NCBI RefSeq assembly: GCF_029873635.1
Contig: NC_080425.1
Span: 42,416,890 to 42,480,889, forward strand
Length of the DNA stretch: 64,000 nucleotides
Direction: 5' to 3'
DNA from: Malania oleifera
Taxonomy: Eukaryota; Streptophyta; Magnoliopsida; Santalales; Ximeniaceae
Positions 1-11,819 of the stretch are shown here, piece after piece (position 1 is the stretch's first letter; the number at the start of each line of letters is the position of its first letter). A program made the translations under genes and the position numbers. The notes under the pieces were generated by a model. It was not told the origin of the DNA. It saw only the letters and a list, made by a program, of their open reading frames with translations, and searched no databases.

Positions 1-592
1 TTAATATATTAACATATATACGGTATTTAGTTACTTATTCTGACATTCATAATATGTTAGTAGGTAGGTGAGGCTTATTATTCTATTACCATATATTAAA
101 AACCTCCCATGTTAGTATTTTTCTATAAAATTTTATATATAATTTCAAAATTTTGGGAGTGTATTTTCTTAATTATAATCCCTATGATTTAATTGCAAGG
201 GGTATTAGCCTTTGGGCATCACGTACCCTAAGTTCTAAGGGAATATATGTATATATTTATTTCTTTATTTTTCATGTATAAATATAAATTCATAAAAAGG
301 AGTAATGTAAAGATTTATTAGATTAACTTAGGGATAATTTCGAATTAATTAGGTACCGTTCGTAAGAACGGGCGCGTAGGGGGTGCTCGTACCTTCCCCT
401 CGCGTAACCGAACTCCCGACCCCAACTCTGGTAATGTAGACCGATTCCACCCCTAATGGGGTGGTAATCATGTGTTCTAACCGCACTAAAGGTTAGTGAC
501 GACTCCTACACCATATTTTTCCTGAAAATATTAAAATTGATTTTTTTAATTTCGCCGCCCGGGGGCACACGCGCTCCCGGGACGTCGCGACA
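1..592 (-). repeat. Partial copy of the TGTCGCGACG LTR-like repeat (inverted relative to 8073-10927)
   Basis: The reverse complement of this stretch matches the first 500-600 bases of the unit at 8073-10927 almost base for base. Shared landmarks are the GC-rich start TGTCGCGACGTCCCGGG, a block with GTGTAGGAGTCGCC, a block with GTTCGGTTACGCGAGGGGAA, and CCGTTCTTACGAACGGTACC. The copy ends cleanly at 592 and runs off the left window edge, so its far end and target duplication cannot be judged. It is probably an LTR or LTR-like end of a Ty3/gypsy element, perhaps Tat/Ogre-like; the family is an inference. Confidence 0.7.
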
Positions 593-1820
593 CCCAGGAT
601 GGATAGCTAGCTGATATCATGTATTACCTCCCATAACGGGTTGTGTAGCTTGAATGTGGGACCTGACAATGGCTGGCCGACCATTGCCAAGTTAAATGTG
701 TCTGTAAGTACGATGGGCCCGTCCCACCCTGGTCCGAACTGTCAGGAGGATGTCTACAACACTACACTGAAGTCACATCGACTATCCATCTCCCACCCCC
801 TCTACTAGGAGGGGTGGTAGCACAGGTCTAAACTGAACTGAACTGAATAGCTACGGTACCAAGCCTTGAATACTGATCTAAACTACCATCAAAGTTATGA
901 TAACATATAGTACATATACATATATTGGTTTAACATGAAACAAGATTGATAACATTTCTTTAAGTTCTGGCATATCATAATAATCACGGCCCTGTGTCGA
1001 ATAATATGCATAAAACATATTCCTATTCAACAGCAGTATTTTCCCAAATATACCCAAACATAGTACATGCTTTCTGAAAATTTATCTGCTATTAAATAAT
1101 AATAATTTTGATGAAAAACTACTGCTTTAGTTTATTTCCTTACCTCACTACTGGAAAGTCCCAAAAATAACTAGCCCTACACCTGCGGGGTTCTCAGCTC
1201 AACATCCTAAAAGTAACATTTCCCCTAACAGAACTTCAGTATTTCTCCAAGTATTACTTTTCTACAATTCTAGAAATACCAAATATTTATTAAAAAGCCT
1301 AAGATAACCAACTTACCCTGAATCTGAGATGGTGTCCAAGTTGGCCCTACCAACGATCTACTCCAGTAGAATTGAAGAGAAACCTCCCAAGAGTAGCGTG
1401 GCGGCTTCGGATCGTCGAACTAGCGAAAAATCGGCTCGAATTTCTAGAGAGAAGGGGAGGGGAGCCGTACAAAAGAGAGAGAGAGAGAGAGAGAGAGAGC
1501 TGAGTGAAAAGAATTCTCACGTAAAAAGGGTGTTCTTGGCCTCATATAGAATGCTTAGCCACGTGCCTTCATCGACGAGATATGTCACTTCATCGAGGAG
1601 ACCATAAAGGAATTTCGTCGACAAACGCTTACTCTTCGTCAACAAATTTCAGGTCCAAAAACAATCTTCTCAGTATCTTCTCGTCGACGAGACACGTGTC
1701 CCCGTCGATGAGCCCAAGAAGCCCGTTCGTCGATGAGACCCTACTGAATCTCCTATTTCAATTTCTTTTCCTCTCCTCCTCCTATTATTTAATTAATATA
1801 ATTTATTGGGTCTTTACAAT
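593..1820 (-). mobile_element. Ty3/gypsy-type LTR fragment, minus strand
   Basis: Read on the minus strand, this begins TGTAAAGACCC at about 1820, passes through a region rich in CGTCGACGA-type words (about 1560-1740), and continues into a leader-like region with TCTAGAAATTCG and GGGTAAG. The LTR starting at 7584 on the plus strand shows the same order of blocks (TGTAACGACC, CGTCGACGA words, TATAAATA, CTAGAAATTCGG, GGGTAAGG). Bases 600-870 also resemble the reverse complement of 6160-6430 (shared TACGGTACCAAGC). It contains no coding sequence. This is an old, diverged fossil and its outer end is replaced by the repeat at 1-592. Confidence 0.55.
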
Positions 1821-3452
1821 ACCATTATTATTATGCTAAAATTAAATTTACACGCGCAAAACACATCCACACAGGAATCATGCATCTCATACTTTGTCTT
1901 CCAATGTCCTCTATACGTGGCCCACATAGAGCAACTGTGTACATATTAGCACGTGGCCCACACAGACACCTACGTACTTCTTATCAACAAGTGGCACACG
2001 CAGGCACCACTATCCCCACAGGGTACATAACGTGGCTCACAAGCGCCACCATCCACACAGGATATATAACATGGCTCACACATGTGCCTTCATCCACACA
2101 GGATATAACGTGGCCCACACAGGCACCACTTCGGCTTCCACGACACGTGGCCCATACAGGCACCACTATTCACTCGTATCCAATCCCCATGACCTACCCG
2201 TAGTACATTAGTAGAACAAACTCCTTAAACCTGCCAATGTCCTACCCCATATAAATGACAATATGACTAACTCCTCGGCCTGCCAACGTCATATCATGAT
2301 TTACATCTAAGCAATATAACAACCTCCTCATGCCAACATTATATCGTGATGCATACGAATAACCACGCCAGGTAATTTACACTGACGCATCGATGCATTT
2401 CCATATAGGAATCTAACATCACAATGCATTTCCACATAGGAATTCAAACATAACAATTCATTCATCATGCTGTAATTATTACAAACATCCCCATATGCAA
2501 GCCCAAATACTACAGTAATTCATATTCAATTTATTAGGAAAAATTGTTCTTATGCCACACGGTTTTAATATCATATGCAATTATCCCAAATATAAACCTT
2601 AAACAAAGTCATCATTTTCTAGTACTCAGGCTATTCTGAAAATCGTATATATAAATACTAGGGTTCATATGCTCGTAAATAACCAATTCACCTTAATAAA
2701 ATACTAATATAATTTTATTCCCCTTCACTCGATCCTCGAAAATAAACTCGCAAGACCCTACACCACTCCTGCAGCGTCCATGCAAAAGCCCTTGTATCCA
2801 TAAATTCCAAACCAATCATCTCAATCCCAGAACACTTCCTAATAATATTCCTTAACCTATTTCCCTCAAATAATCATTAAAACTCAAAACTACAACCTTA
2901 CCTTGATTTTGGAGCTATACCCCGGAACCTCAAACCAAAATTCTGCTTCGCTAGCTTTGTAGAAAATTGTTCTAGGAATCCTGTGGTGGTTCCTCATCTT
3001 TAATTTGACCTAAGATTTAAGAAAATTGAGGTAAGAGTAAGAATTTACCTTACCCCAGGAGATATGCCTACATTGCTCTTATGACAAATCCAATCCGGTA
3101 CAAATGTCGATGGTGGAGAATGGAGCCCAGTGGTATTTTTCGATTTTCGATTAGCCGAATATTTGCCGAGAAATTGAGAAGAGAGAGTGAAGTGGACAGA
3201 GGAGTGAGACGAGAAGCGAGAGACTGAAGAGAGGCGCAATCCTCTGCCAATTTCAATTTGAAATTGCAAAAGCTTCATCCAGAACCTATATAACTTATAT
3301 TATATAATAACTTTACATATATATATATATATATATATCTTTATTTCAATTTTTTTCCACACTATTCCTTTTATTTATTTATTTATTTATTTATTTAATA
3401 ATAATTAATTAATTAATTAATAATTAATCTTTTTTTTTTTCGGGTTACTACA
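1821..3452 (-). mobile_element. Second gypsy-type LTR fragment, minus strand
   Basis: On the minus strand this starts TGTAGTAACCCG at 3452, is AT-rich with TTAA/TTTA runs, has a TATA-like stretch near 3300, and carries a leader-like block around 3000-3260. It ends against the neighbouring LTR fragment near 1820. The reverse-complement open frames here are short and match nothing. The LTR assignment rests on its TGTAGTAACCC end and its layout, which resembles the fragments at 593-1820 and 7584-11815. Fossil, non-coding. Confidence 0.4.
1914..2180. repeat. Tandem array of about seven 36-41-bp units (ACGTGGCCCACACAGG)
   Basis: Seven imperfect units each contain a variant of ACGTGGCCCACACAGGCACC, spaced roughly 36-41 bases apart. 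The reverse complement (CCTGTGTGGGCCACGT) resembles words in the plus-strand LTR array near 11630-11800, which suggests a shared LTR minisatellite. Confidence 0.7.
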
Positions 3453-4205
3453 TTGTTTTGTTCAGTTTATGGTCTAGAAAAAGCCAAGCTCGAGCTAAGC
3501 CCGAGCCTATGATTAAAATTTTGAGTCAAGCTTGAGGTTGGTTTTTCGAGCTCGAGGCAAATCGATCTCGAGCCAAAGTCGAGCTATTCTTTTTTTGAGT
3601 TGAGCTTAGACATGCTAAAGCTCAACTCGACTCAACTTGTTTGCAGTCCTATGTTTAGACAAGTTGCAAGGCAAGTTCATTAAGCACAAATTAGTTCGAC
3701 AAAAATAGTATGTAACAACATGTAGTCATGTATAAAGCTTTTCAAAAATTGTCTTATGATAAGTCTAAAAAGGCATCTAGTGGTAAATTTATAAGATGCA
3801 AGTTTGATATCATATAACATAGGGAGATAATCCAAGACATACTTCAAAAGTTGGAAATCATCAAAACTCAAACTAATTGAAGTATATTAAATTAAACAAA
3901 CATACAAACACTTCAACAATCTTCCCTTTTTTTGATGATAATGAAACACTTAAACTACTCTTTCAGGGAAAGAATATAAAGAATTGAAGAGCTCGCTTTA
4001 AGTTTAAGCCATTGATAAAATATTTGGGGAAATAAAAACATGGCGTAGTTTCATAATATGATCTAATAAATACAATTAATAAATTTCTAAATAGATTCGA
4101 TAAATAGTCATCAGAATCATATTGTTATAATACCATATTCAAATTTAGAATGTTATTAGGGTCAAAACACAATTAGATACCAAAATAGTTGTAACCGAAA
4201 AATAT
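3453..4205. other. Unassigned sequence with a GAGCTCGAG-rich stretch
   Basis: Bases 3470-3650 are dense in GAGCTCGAG/AAGCTCGAGC words in both orientations and end with TTTGCAGTCCTATG, a pattern seen in small non-autonomous DNA transposons. I could not define both ends. The rest, to 4205, is AT-rich and shows no gene. Confidence 0.3.
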
Positions 4206-5394
4206 CACGGGAAAATATTTTTCCCGTAGAAATTATCCCGAGAAAATATTAGCGATGATTTCTACGGTATTAGTAACGAATTAAATCTGTCACTAAAAGA
4301 TTCTTATTAGTGACAATTAAATAACCATCACTAATATTATTTTTAAAAAATAGAAAAAAAATTATTTCATTGTATTAGTGACGAATTTGGAGATTCGTCA
4401 CTATTAACTCATTATTAGTGACGGATTTGGTCACTTGGTATGTGTTTTCTATGGCGTATCTATGATAGTTACAATTATTTGATGACGGTTTAATTTGTTT
4501 CTTATTTTCCAGACTGCTATATGTATGAGATGGCCGCTCATCGCCCTACATTTAAAGCTTTTGTAAGTTTTTTTTTATTGTTTCATTTTTAGTTAACTCC
4601 TTCGATTTGAAACTATATAATTGAAGTGTTGTCCTGTGTCCTAGGAATTTTCTTGATGACATCAGCACAACACCATGCTACAATCGGATGCAGCTTCTGA
4701 GTTTTTTTTTTGTATTTTTTTATTCAAACAAATGGAATTTCTATATTTGAATTTAAATCTATATAATGTGTTTGACTATGAATTTTGATTATTTATAAAT
4801 TTGAATGACATATGAATTTTTTAGGAATTGTGGTTTAATATTATGTATAGGAAAATGTAATTACAGATTTTTACGAGAATTAATTATTTAAAAAAATTAA
4901 TAGTAGACTAATAGTGACAAATTTCAAAATCGTCACTACTAGAAGAGTATTAGTGAAAGTTTCAAAACCTTCACTAATAGTACAGTATCAGTGACGAATT
5001 TTAAAACCGTCACTAAAACCATAGTATTAGTGAAGATTTTAAATTCGTCACTGCTACTCTACTATTAGTGAAAGTTTTGAAACCTTCACTAATACTCTAC
5101 TAAAGCCCAAGTATTAGTGACGGTTTTATATTTGTCACTAATACTCAACTTTTAGTGACGGTTTCCAAATTCGTCACTATTAGTCTACTATTCGTGACGA
5201 ATTTAAGTCGAACTAATGATAATTTATAGTTATGGTATTAGGGTTTTAGTGACAGTGATAATCCGTCACTAATAATTATTAGTAACGGCAGTTATGACGA
5301 CTATTTTAAAACCGTCACTAATACTATTAGTGACGGTTTTTGGATTAATAGTGACGGTTTTGATCTTTCACTAATAACTTCATTTTTTGTAGTG
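4206..5394. mobile_element. Non-autonomous CACTA-type (En/Spm) element
   Basis: The right end reads CATTTTTTGTAGTG (reverse complement CACTACAAAAAATG), the classic CACTA terminus. The left end begins CACGGGAAAATATTTTT. Both are flanked by TAT (4203-4205 and 5395-5397), matching the 3-bp target duplication of this superfamily. Inside are many copies, in both orientations, of a word close to TATTAGTGACGGTTTT, which are typical CACTA subterminal transposase-binding repeats. There is no transposase frame. The left terminus is degenerate, so the left end is less certain than the right. Confidence 0.65.
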
Positions 5395-7124
5395 TATGTT
5401 AAGGAGGAAGTATCCTTGAAGAATAAAATCATACCCCCCCCAACCGTCTCTCATCTCATCTCTCTCTCTCTCTCTCTTCACTCTCTCTTTCTCTCTCTTA
5501 ATTTTTCTTGCATTTTTTCGCCAAGTTGAAGAACATACATCATTCCTAAGACCTGGCGCTGCTCTTCAAGGATTTAATCAGGGAGATTTCATCTTTTGCA
5601 TGTCGTAGGCACCACTCCAGGGTTAGGGTAAGTGGACTAGATTATGTCAGGGTTTATTTTAAATATATTCCTAGTTTAAATTTATATTGTAAATTCAATT
5701 ATTTCCATATGCTTGAACTTTATTTAATTGTAGGGATTTGATCGTATTTGGGTTTTTAAAATTATATTGAAAATTAAATTTAAATATGGGAATTTGATCA
5801 TACCTGTATTTTTATTAAAATATACCCGAATATATATTTTTAGACATTCTCTCTTATATTTTATGAAATTATAATTGTTATACAAATCATGTGACATGGG
5901 TTTATTTTATTTCATTTCATATCATAATTGAGCAGATTTTGAATTTTGCGGTGATATATTTATTATGTGTTTTATTAAAAATAATGATGAGAGTTTCTTA
6001 CAAATGATATGTTGAGAAAATGATGAGATTATTTTGTAATGATATATTTAGTATGTGTTTGATTGTGAATAATGAGTAAGTTTGGGATTTTTTTTTATGC
6101 GGGATTATGCATATGAGATTATGATAATGTTTCTATTACATAAATTATATATATTTGTTTTAAAAACCCTGATGGTCCGAATGTGCTGAATGCTTGGTAC
6201 CGTAGCTAGAGATGGACATTAGTGCAGCCACACTATTGTGGAAGTGTTGGCGGTGGATAGTCGATTTAGCCTGAGTAGAGATGGAGTACCCACCTGTTTC
6301 TAGACAAAGATCTGGTAGGCAAATCAATCTTACGGACATATCATTTTGACTTAGTTTGATTAGTTGGCCAGCCAACCGACTAAGTCCAGTCTTCGGACCG
6401 CACAACCCAGTCATGGGAGGTAAACATGACAGGCATAGGCCAAAGGGAGTTTTTTATACATACTTATATATTTATGTGATAAGGGTCATTTATTAGGCCT
6501 AAGTTATGATTTGAAGGAAAAGAAGTTTAATTTCATACAATTGATTTACAATTATTCAAATATAGTTTTAACAATTATTATTATTAAGTTATTTTTACAC
6601 TAAAACTCATTTTAGCCACACACCGATAATAATCTAGTCCATACTTACTGAGAGGTGTCTCACCCAATTATTTTCATACATTTCAGATACCCTGAGGAGC
6701 CTAACCGAAATTAGAGTAGCATAGCGGAAGCATGGGTGGGATCGTAAGAGTTATTTAGAATATATCTTAAATTAGTTGTATTTTTTAATGTTCTAAAATT
6801 TTACGGATAATAATAATTGATATTGGAGATATTGTTGTAATAAAAGGGTTTTAGTACTCTAGTAAATATATTTGAGATATTTCGCTATGTAAATATTTGG
6901 ATAGTCACAATAGTAGTAGTATAAAATATCAATAAAGTGTCAAAGAAATATAAATACATTATCACCAAATTCCATATATTGGTATCTATCACAACCAACA
7001 GTCAAAATAAAAACAAACTACAATTATGTCCAAACTAAAACTAAAAAAAACCCATGTACGTCCACGTGTATCCCTACCTTTTTTTATAATCAACAAAATA
7101 AGGTAGATGGAATATGGCAAAGTT

Positions 7125-7125
<1 letters not shown>
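5395..7125 (+). other. LTR-derived debris (gypsy-like), no gene
   Basis: This contains a CT-rich tract (5460-5500), a block with CTCCAGGGTTAGGGTAAGTGG (5620-5645) like a retroelement leader, and 6160-6430, which is a diverged inverted match to 600-870. Bases 6640-6730 (GAGAGGTGTCTCACC and following) look like further LTR. No open frame has recognisable content. Confidence 0.4.

Positions 7126-7170
<45 letters not shown>
7126..7170. repeat. (AT)n microsatellite
   Basis: An uninterrupted AT dinucleotide run of about 45 bases. Confidence 0.95.
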
Positions 7171-7173
<3 letters not shown>

Positions 7174-7280
7174 GAAAGAATGTTTAAGAACATAACACAT
7201 TAGCATGAAATCCAAATATTTTCGATAAGGAGGTTGGGTTTACAGTAGACAGATTAGTTCTTATTGCTATCATATGATGG

Positions 7281-7480
7281 CATGGTTTTAAATAATGGCT
7301 GTTACGTAGCATAACGGCCGATATGTGATGAAAATCGAAGGCTCTGAAATCAATACGAGCTGATAATGCTGTTTGGAAAAAATTCACAGCTGTAACAACC
7401 ATTACATCTCCGTAATGGTCCGTAACAGCCGTTACCCAACGTTACACTTTGTAACGGTCCGTTATGGACCATTTCATGGT
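7281..7480. mobile_element. hAT-like non-autonomous fragment related to 62655-63525
   Basis: This starts CATGGTTTTAAAT, identical to the terminal word of the hAT element at 62655, and is full of GTAACGG/CCGTTAC words like that element. The right end is degenerate (CCATTTCATGG) and no 8-bp target duplication is visible, so it is a truncated or diverged relative. Confidence 0.5.
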
Positions 7481-9789
7481 TGACAGCTTGCAAAAATCTG
7501 AATCCCTAAAGCAGGCTTTCTACTGCAGCGCTGCTTTCCCCCTCTCCCAACCACCCATCTGTCATTCAATCTAACTATCTAAGTGTAACGACCTGGGAAA
7601 ATTTTAAACTATTTGAAATAATAAGGAAGATAGAAGGGAAAGAAGAATGAGTTTGTAAAGGGGGGCAGCAAGCTTTCGTCGATGAACAAATTGGTCTCGT
7701 CGACGAGTGTTCTGTCTTGGCTCGTCGACAAAGGTACGTGTCTCATCGACGAGGAATTGTCGAGAGGGGGGTTTTCATGACTAAAATTTGTCGACAAGTT
7801 CACTGTTTCATCGCCGAATTGTGTACTAGGACTCGTCGACGAGTCCACGTGTCTCGTCGACGAATCCCTGTGTATAAATAGCAAGTTCTTTTATTTCAAG
7901 CTCGAATTTTCTGCATGTTCTCTCTCTCTCACTAGAAATTCGGCCCTACTACCTTCTCTTTTCGATTCTGGGCCAGATTTAGCTCAGTTCGATGATCGAA
8001 AGCTACCACAAGACTCCTGGGAAGATTCTCTGCAATATAAGCGGAGTGGATTTTTGATTTGAGAAGTATGAGTGTCGCGACGTCCCGGGAGCGCGTGTGC
8101 CCCGGGCGGCGAAATTAAAAATCATTTTAATATTTTCAGGAAAAATATGGTGTAGGAGTCGCCATTAACCTTTAGTGCGGTTAGAACACATGATTACTAC
8201 CCCGTTAGGGGTAGAATCGGTCTACATTACCAGAGTTGGGGTCAGGAGTTCGGTTACGCGAGGGGAAGGTACGAGTACCCCCTACGCGCCCGTTCTTACG
8301 AACGGTACCTAATTAATTTGAAATTATCCCTAAGTCAATCTAACAATTCTTTAAATTACTCCTTTTTATAATTTTATAAATACATAGGGAAAATAAATAA
8401 ATAAATAAATAAATAAATAAATATATACATATATTCCCTCAGAGCTTAGGGTACGTGATGCCCAAAGGCTCATACCCCCGCAATAAAATCATAGGGATTA
8501 AAATCAAAATTATTTAAGAAAATACGCTCCCACATTTTAAAATTGTAAGTAAAAGTTTTATAGGAAAATATTAGTATGGGAGGTTTTAATAATAGATATA
8601 ATAATTTAAACATAATAAATAAGTAAATAAAATAGTAATAAACTAGAATATTAGGATACCAAAATACGTACTAATCAACATATATAATAGAAGCTAAAAT
8701 ATCTAACATACCAATAATAGTAGAATATAAACAATAATATAGACTAAGATAATGAGCAAATATTAAAATACTACATGTGCGTTATAAACAAAAATACTTA
8801 AACATACCATAATGATAATAATAATAAATATCCACAAATAATATAATACGTAATAGATTACTATAATACTATATATACTAAACATACCATATAATAGCAT
8901 GATACCAAAACACCAAAAATATTACCTAAAATATTAAACTTACCATAATAATTAATACCTTGTATATTAACATACTAAAAATATAATAATAATATATAAT
9001 ATTACCTAAAATGCTATATTACTAAATGTACACGGTCACCTAAAATACTAAATTAAATGTATAATGCTACTTACAATTCTAAGTTGCTAAATATAAATAT
9101 CATTTATTCAAATAAATATTATAGCATTAAAAATTCCACAACAATGTTATGAACACGACAAAATGATAATACAATCGTATACAAGAAATAAATAAATAAT
9201 AAACAATAATGAACATCAATATATACGCAATAGCAATATAAAGTAAATTAAATAAAACACTACTCAAAACCCTAATAACGTGAAATAGCCAAAACCCTAA
9301 AATAAAACAATAACCCAAAACCCTAAATGGTCGTATTATGAAAATAATGTAAATAATCAAGAATCCTAGATGTGCATAAATATTACAATCATAAATAATA
9401 AACAAAATCCCTAAATACTGTATGAATAATAAATATGACAGATATCCTAAATACATCAAAAAGCCTAAATAATGTCTACACAATAAAACATCCTAAATAA
9501 TATGTAACAATAAAAATAAGTATATTACAATGATTACAAAAAAAAAAGAAAAAGAACCCCAAACATTAGATATTAGAACAAATAAAACAATAATAATACA
9601 ATATATATACAAAATAACATTAAGAAGAAAAAAAATATATATATAAACAAATTACAAAAACATCACACGTGCATGTGTGTGTTTGTTTGTGTGTGGACAA
9701 GTTGTCCAAGAGATGAAACTCAAAGAAATTAATCAAATCAGTAAATATTAACAAGGGAGAGTTAGAAACAACCGAGTAAGGTTTCAGAT

Positions 9790-10441
9790 TGATCAGATAA
9801 GAAATCGCCGCTCGATTGGCTTCATCTAGTTGAATGCGCATACACCGACGATTCCACTGCTGCGGCGGTGAGACAGCTGTGTAATAAATTAAAATGAAAT
9901 TGTAAAACTCAAAATAATAATCTGATTGGTGAGAATTAATATAAAAGGGTCAGAAACAACTTGATAAAATTTCGCATTGATCGGATAAGAAATCGCCACT
10001 CGATTGCCTTCGTCTAGTTGAATGCGCAGACGCCGATGACTCCACTGCTGCGGCGGTGATACGACTTTGCAAGAAATTAACACAAAGGGAGAAAACTCAA
10101 AAGAAGAATCTGAACGGTGAAAATTAAGAAAAAAGGGTTAGAAACGACCTCGTAAAGTTTCACATTGATCAGATAAGAAATCGCCGCTCGATTGGCTTCG
10201 TCTAGTTGAATGCGCAGATGCCGATGACTCCACTGCTGCGGTGGTGATACGGCTGTGCAAGAAATTAACACGAAGGGAGAAAACTCAAAAGAAGAATCTG
10301 AACGGTGAAAATTAATAAGAAAGGGTTAGGAAAGACCGTGTAAAATTTCGCATTGATCGGATAAGAAATCGCCGCTCGATTGGCTTCGTCTAGTTGACTG
10401 CGCAAACGCCAACGACTCCATTGCCGCCGCACGAGACTGCA
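9790..10441. repeat. Four-copy tandem repeat, period about 188 bp
   Basis: The core ATAAGAAATCGCCGCTCGAT recurs near 9795, 9984, 10172 and 10360, each time followed by GGCTTCGTCTAGTTGAATGC (or a near match) and CCACTGCTGCGGCGG. The spacing is 188-189 bases. The minus-strand short frames that seem to repeat here come from this array and are not genes. Confidence 0.85.
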
Positions 10442-10597
10442 AGGTAAGGTTTTTCTTTCTTTGGTCTGTGCCTCCTCCTCTTTGGCTTGGCTATGCCCCC
10501 CTTATATAAAAAAAATTCTGTAAACCCTAAAAAAACTTCCTTTTTGATTTTATTTTTCTTTTTCTTTTCTTTTTTTTGCTTTTACTATTATGGTAAT

Positions 10598-10851
10598 AAT
10601 GAAAATAGTAATAGTAATAATAATTATAATAATAATAATAAAATCAATAAGGTAATAATAATAATAATAATAAATAATTGTAGTAAAAGTAAAAATAATA
10701 AAGATACTATCAATAAAATAATAATAATAAGACTAGTAATAATAATAATACTAATAGTAATAGTAAAAATGACAATAACAAAATAATAATAATAATAATT
10801 ATATTAAAAAAATAAAAATAAAAATAAAAATGAAGTGATAATAACAATGTA

Positions 10852-10893
<42 letters not shown>
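10598..10893. repeat. (AAT/TAA)n-rich microsatellite tract
   Basis: About 300 bases composed almost entirely of TAATAATAA-type trinucleotide repeats with interruptions, ending in a pure run at about 10850-10892. Confidence 0.9.
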
Positions 10894-11449
10894 CATATCG
10901 GGCCTGGGTAAAAATGGGGTGTCTATAATGAGAAACATCCCAAAACTATGGTAAGTAAAATAATTTAAGGTATTAACATTATTTTGAGGTATTTGGAGCC
11001 TAGGAAGTATTATAAGGGTGTTTTACTAAGATTTGAGGAATTTAGAATTTTTGGATTACAGTGTCTCGTTTTGTTGATTTTGGGTCGAATTTCAAGGAGC
11101 GGGTAAGGGAAAATATTTTATAATAGCTTTTCAATAATTCTAAACGACTAGTTTCGAATATGAATTTCTGTATATATACAAGTATAATTTTCTAAACCTT
11201 ATTGGTATTGAAAACGCTATTTTTAGATAAATAAATTATATTGGGAAAAATCGTGTGGTTGAAACCATTTTTGATAATTAAATGGTTGTGAATAATGTGG
11301 AATAAAGAATTGTTGAGGGTATGAATACCGTTTGATTGTGAATTCTGGCTGATTGAAAATATTGATGTTGTTATATTGTGGTAGAATTATGGATATGTTG
11401 AATGATTGATTATTGTTGATTTGGGTTGTGGTTCATGTAAATTACGATA

Positions 11450-11810
11450 TAGCGTTGGCAGTAGTATAAGAAGGTCGTTATATCGTACCTGGTATAATTA
11501 TCATATGACGTTGGCAGTGGTATGAGGAGGTCGTTATATGGACGCTTATATTAGGAGGTAAACATTGGCAGTGGTATGAGGAGGTTGTCTGCCTATTTAC
11601 CATGAACGGAGTGTTGTTTTGTGTCTTGTGTGGACCAGTCCTGTGTGGACATTTATGCTGTGATTTTGATTAGTCCTATGTGGACCAGTCCTATGTGGAC
11701 ATTTATGCTGTGATTTGATTATTCTTGTGTGGACTAGTCCTGTGTGGACATTTATGCTGTGATTTGATTAGTCTTATGTGGACCAGTCCTATGTGAACAA
11801 TTATGTTGTG
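11450..11810. repeat. Two short tandem arrays inside the gypsy LTR
   Basis: Bases 11450-11590 repeat GTTGGCAGTGGTATGAGGAGG three times. Bases 11630-11800 repeat TGTGGACCAGTCCTGTGTGG plus ACATTTATGCTGTGATTTG about three times. Both are non-coding LTR minisatellites. Confidence 0.75.
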
Positions 11811-11819
11811 AACCTTTGA

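Larger units (their letters stand above)
8073..10927 (+). mobile_element. 2.85-kb LTR-like unit (solo LTR?) with 5-bp target duplication ATGAG
   Basis: The unit starts TGTCGCGACGTCCC and ends GGGGTGTCTATA. It is flanked by perfect ATGAG copies (8068-8072 and 10928-10932), the duplication size of LTR retrotransposons and of few other elements. It has no coding frame. It contains a four-unit tandem repeat with a period of about 188 bp, then a long ATT-type microsatellite. The start matches TG and the end TA is one step from the usual CA. A solo LTR of a long-LTR gypsy element (Tat/Ogre-like) is my best reading; an unusual non-autonomous LTR element is the alternative. Confidence 0.6.
7584..11815 (+). 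mobile_element. Ty3/gypsy-type LTR, plus strand, split by the insertion at 8073-10927
   Basis: It begins TGTAACGACC at 7584, has a CGTCGACGA-rich upstream region (7675-7870), and has a TATA box TATAAATA near 7871 followed by a CT-rich leader. After the 2.86-kb insertion it continues from 10928 with a GGGTAAGGGAAAA block (about 11100) and a short tandem array (11450-11810). The far end is probably missing, because sequence right of about 11820 reads better as another LTR in minus orientation. No 5-bp duplication was found. Old non-coding fossil. Confidence 0.5.

Noticed and set aside
1914-2180. Spaced short repeats resembling a CRISPR array
   Set aside because: Units are imperfect, the spacers are themselves similar, and the setting is a plant LTR; this is a minisatellite.
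7609-7884. Minus-strand frame with repeated SSTRHVDSSTS-like residues
   Set aside because: Created by the CGTCGACGA word cluster in an LTR upstream region.
9620-10271. Repeated minus-strand small proteins beginning MLISC..VSPPQQWSHRRLRIQLDE
   Set aside because: They come from a 188-bp tandem DNA repeat inside a non-coding LTR-like unit, not from a protein family.
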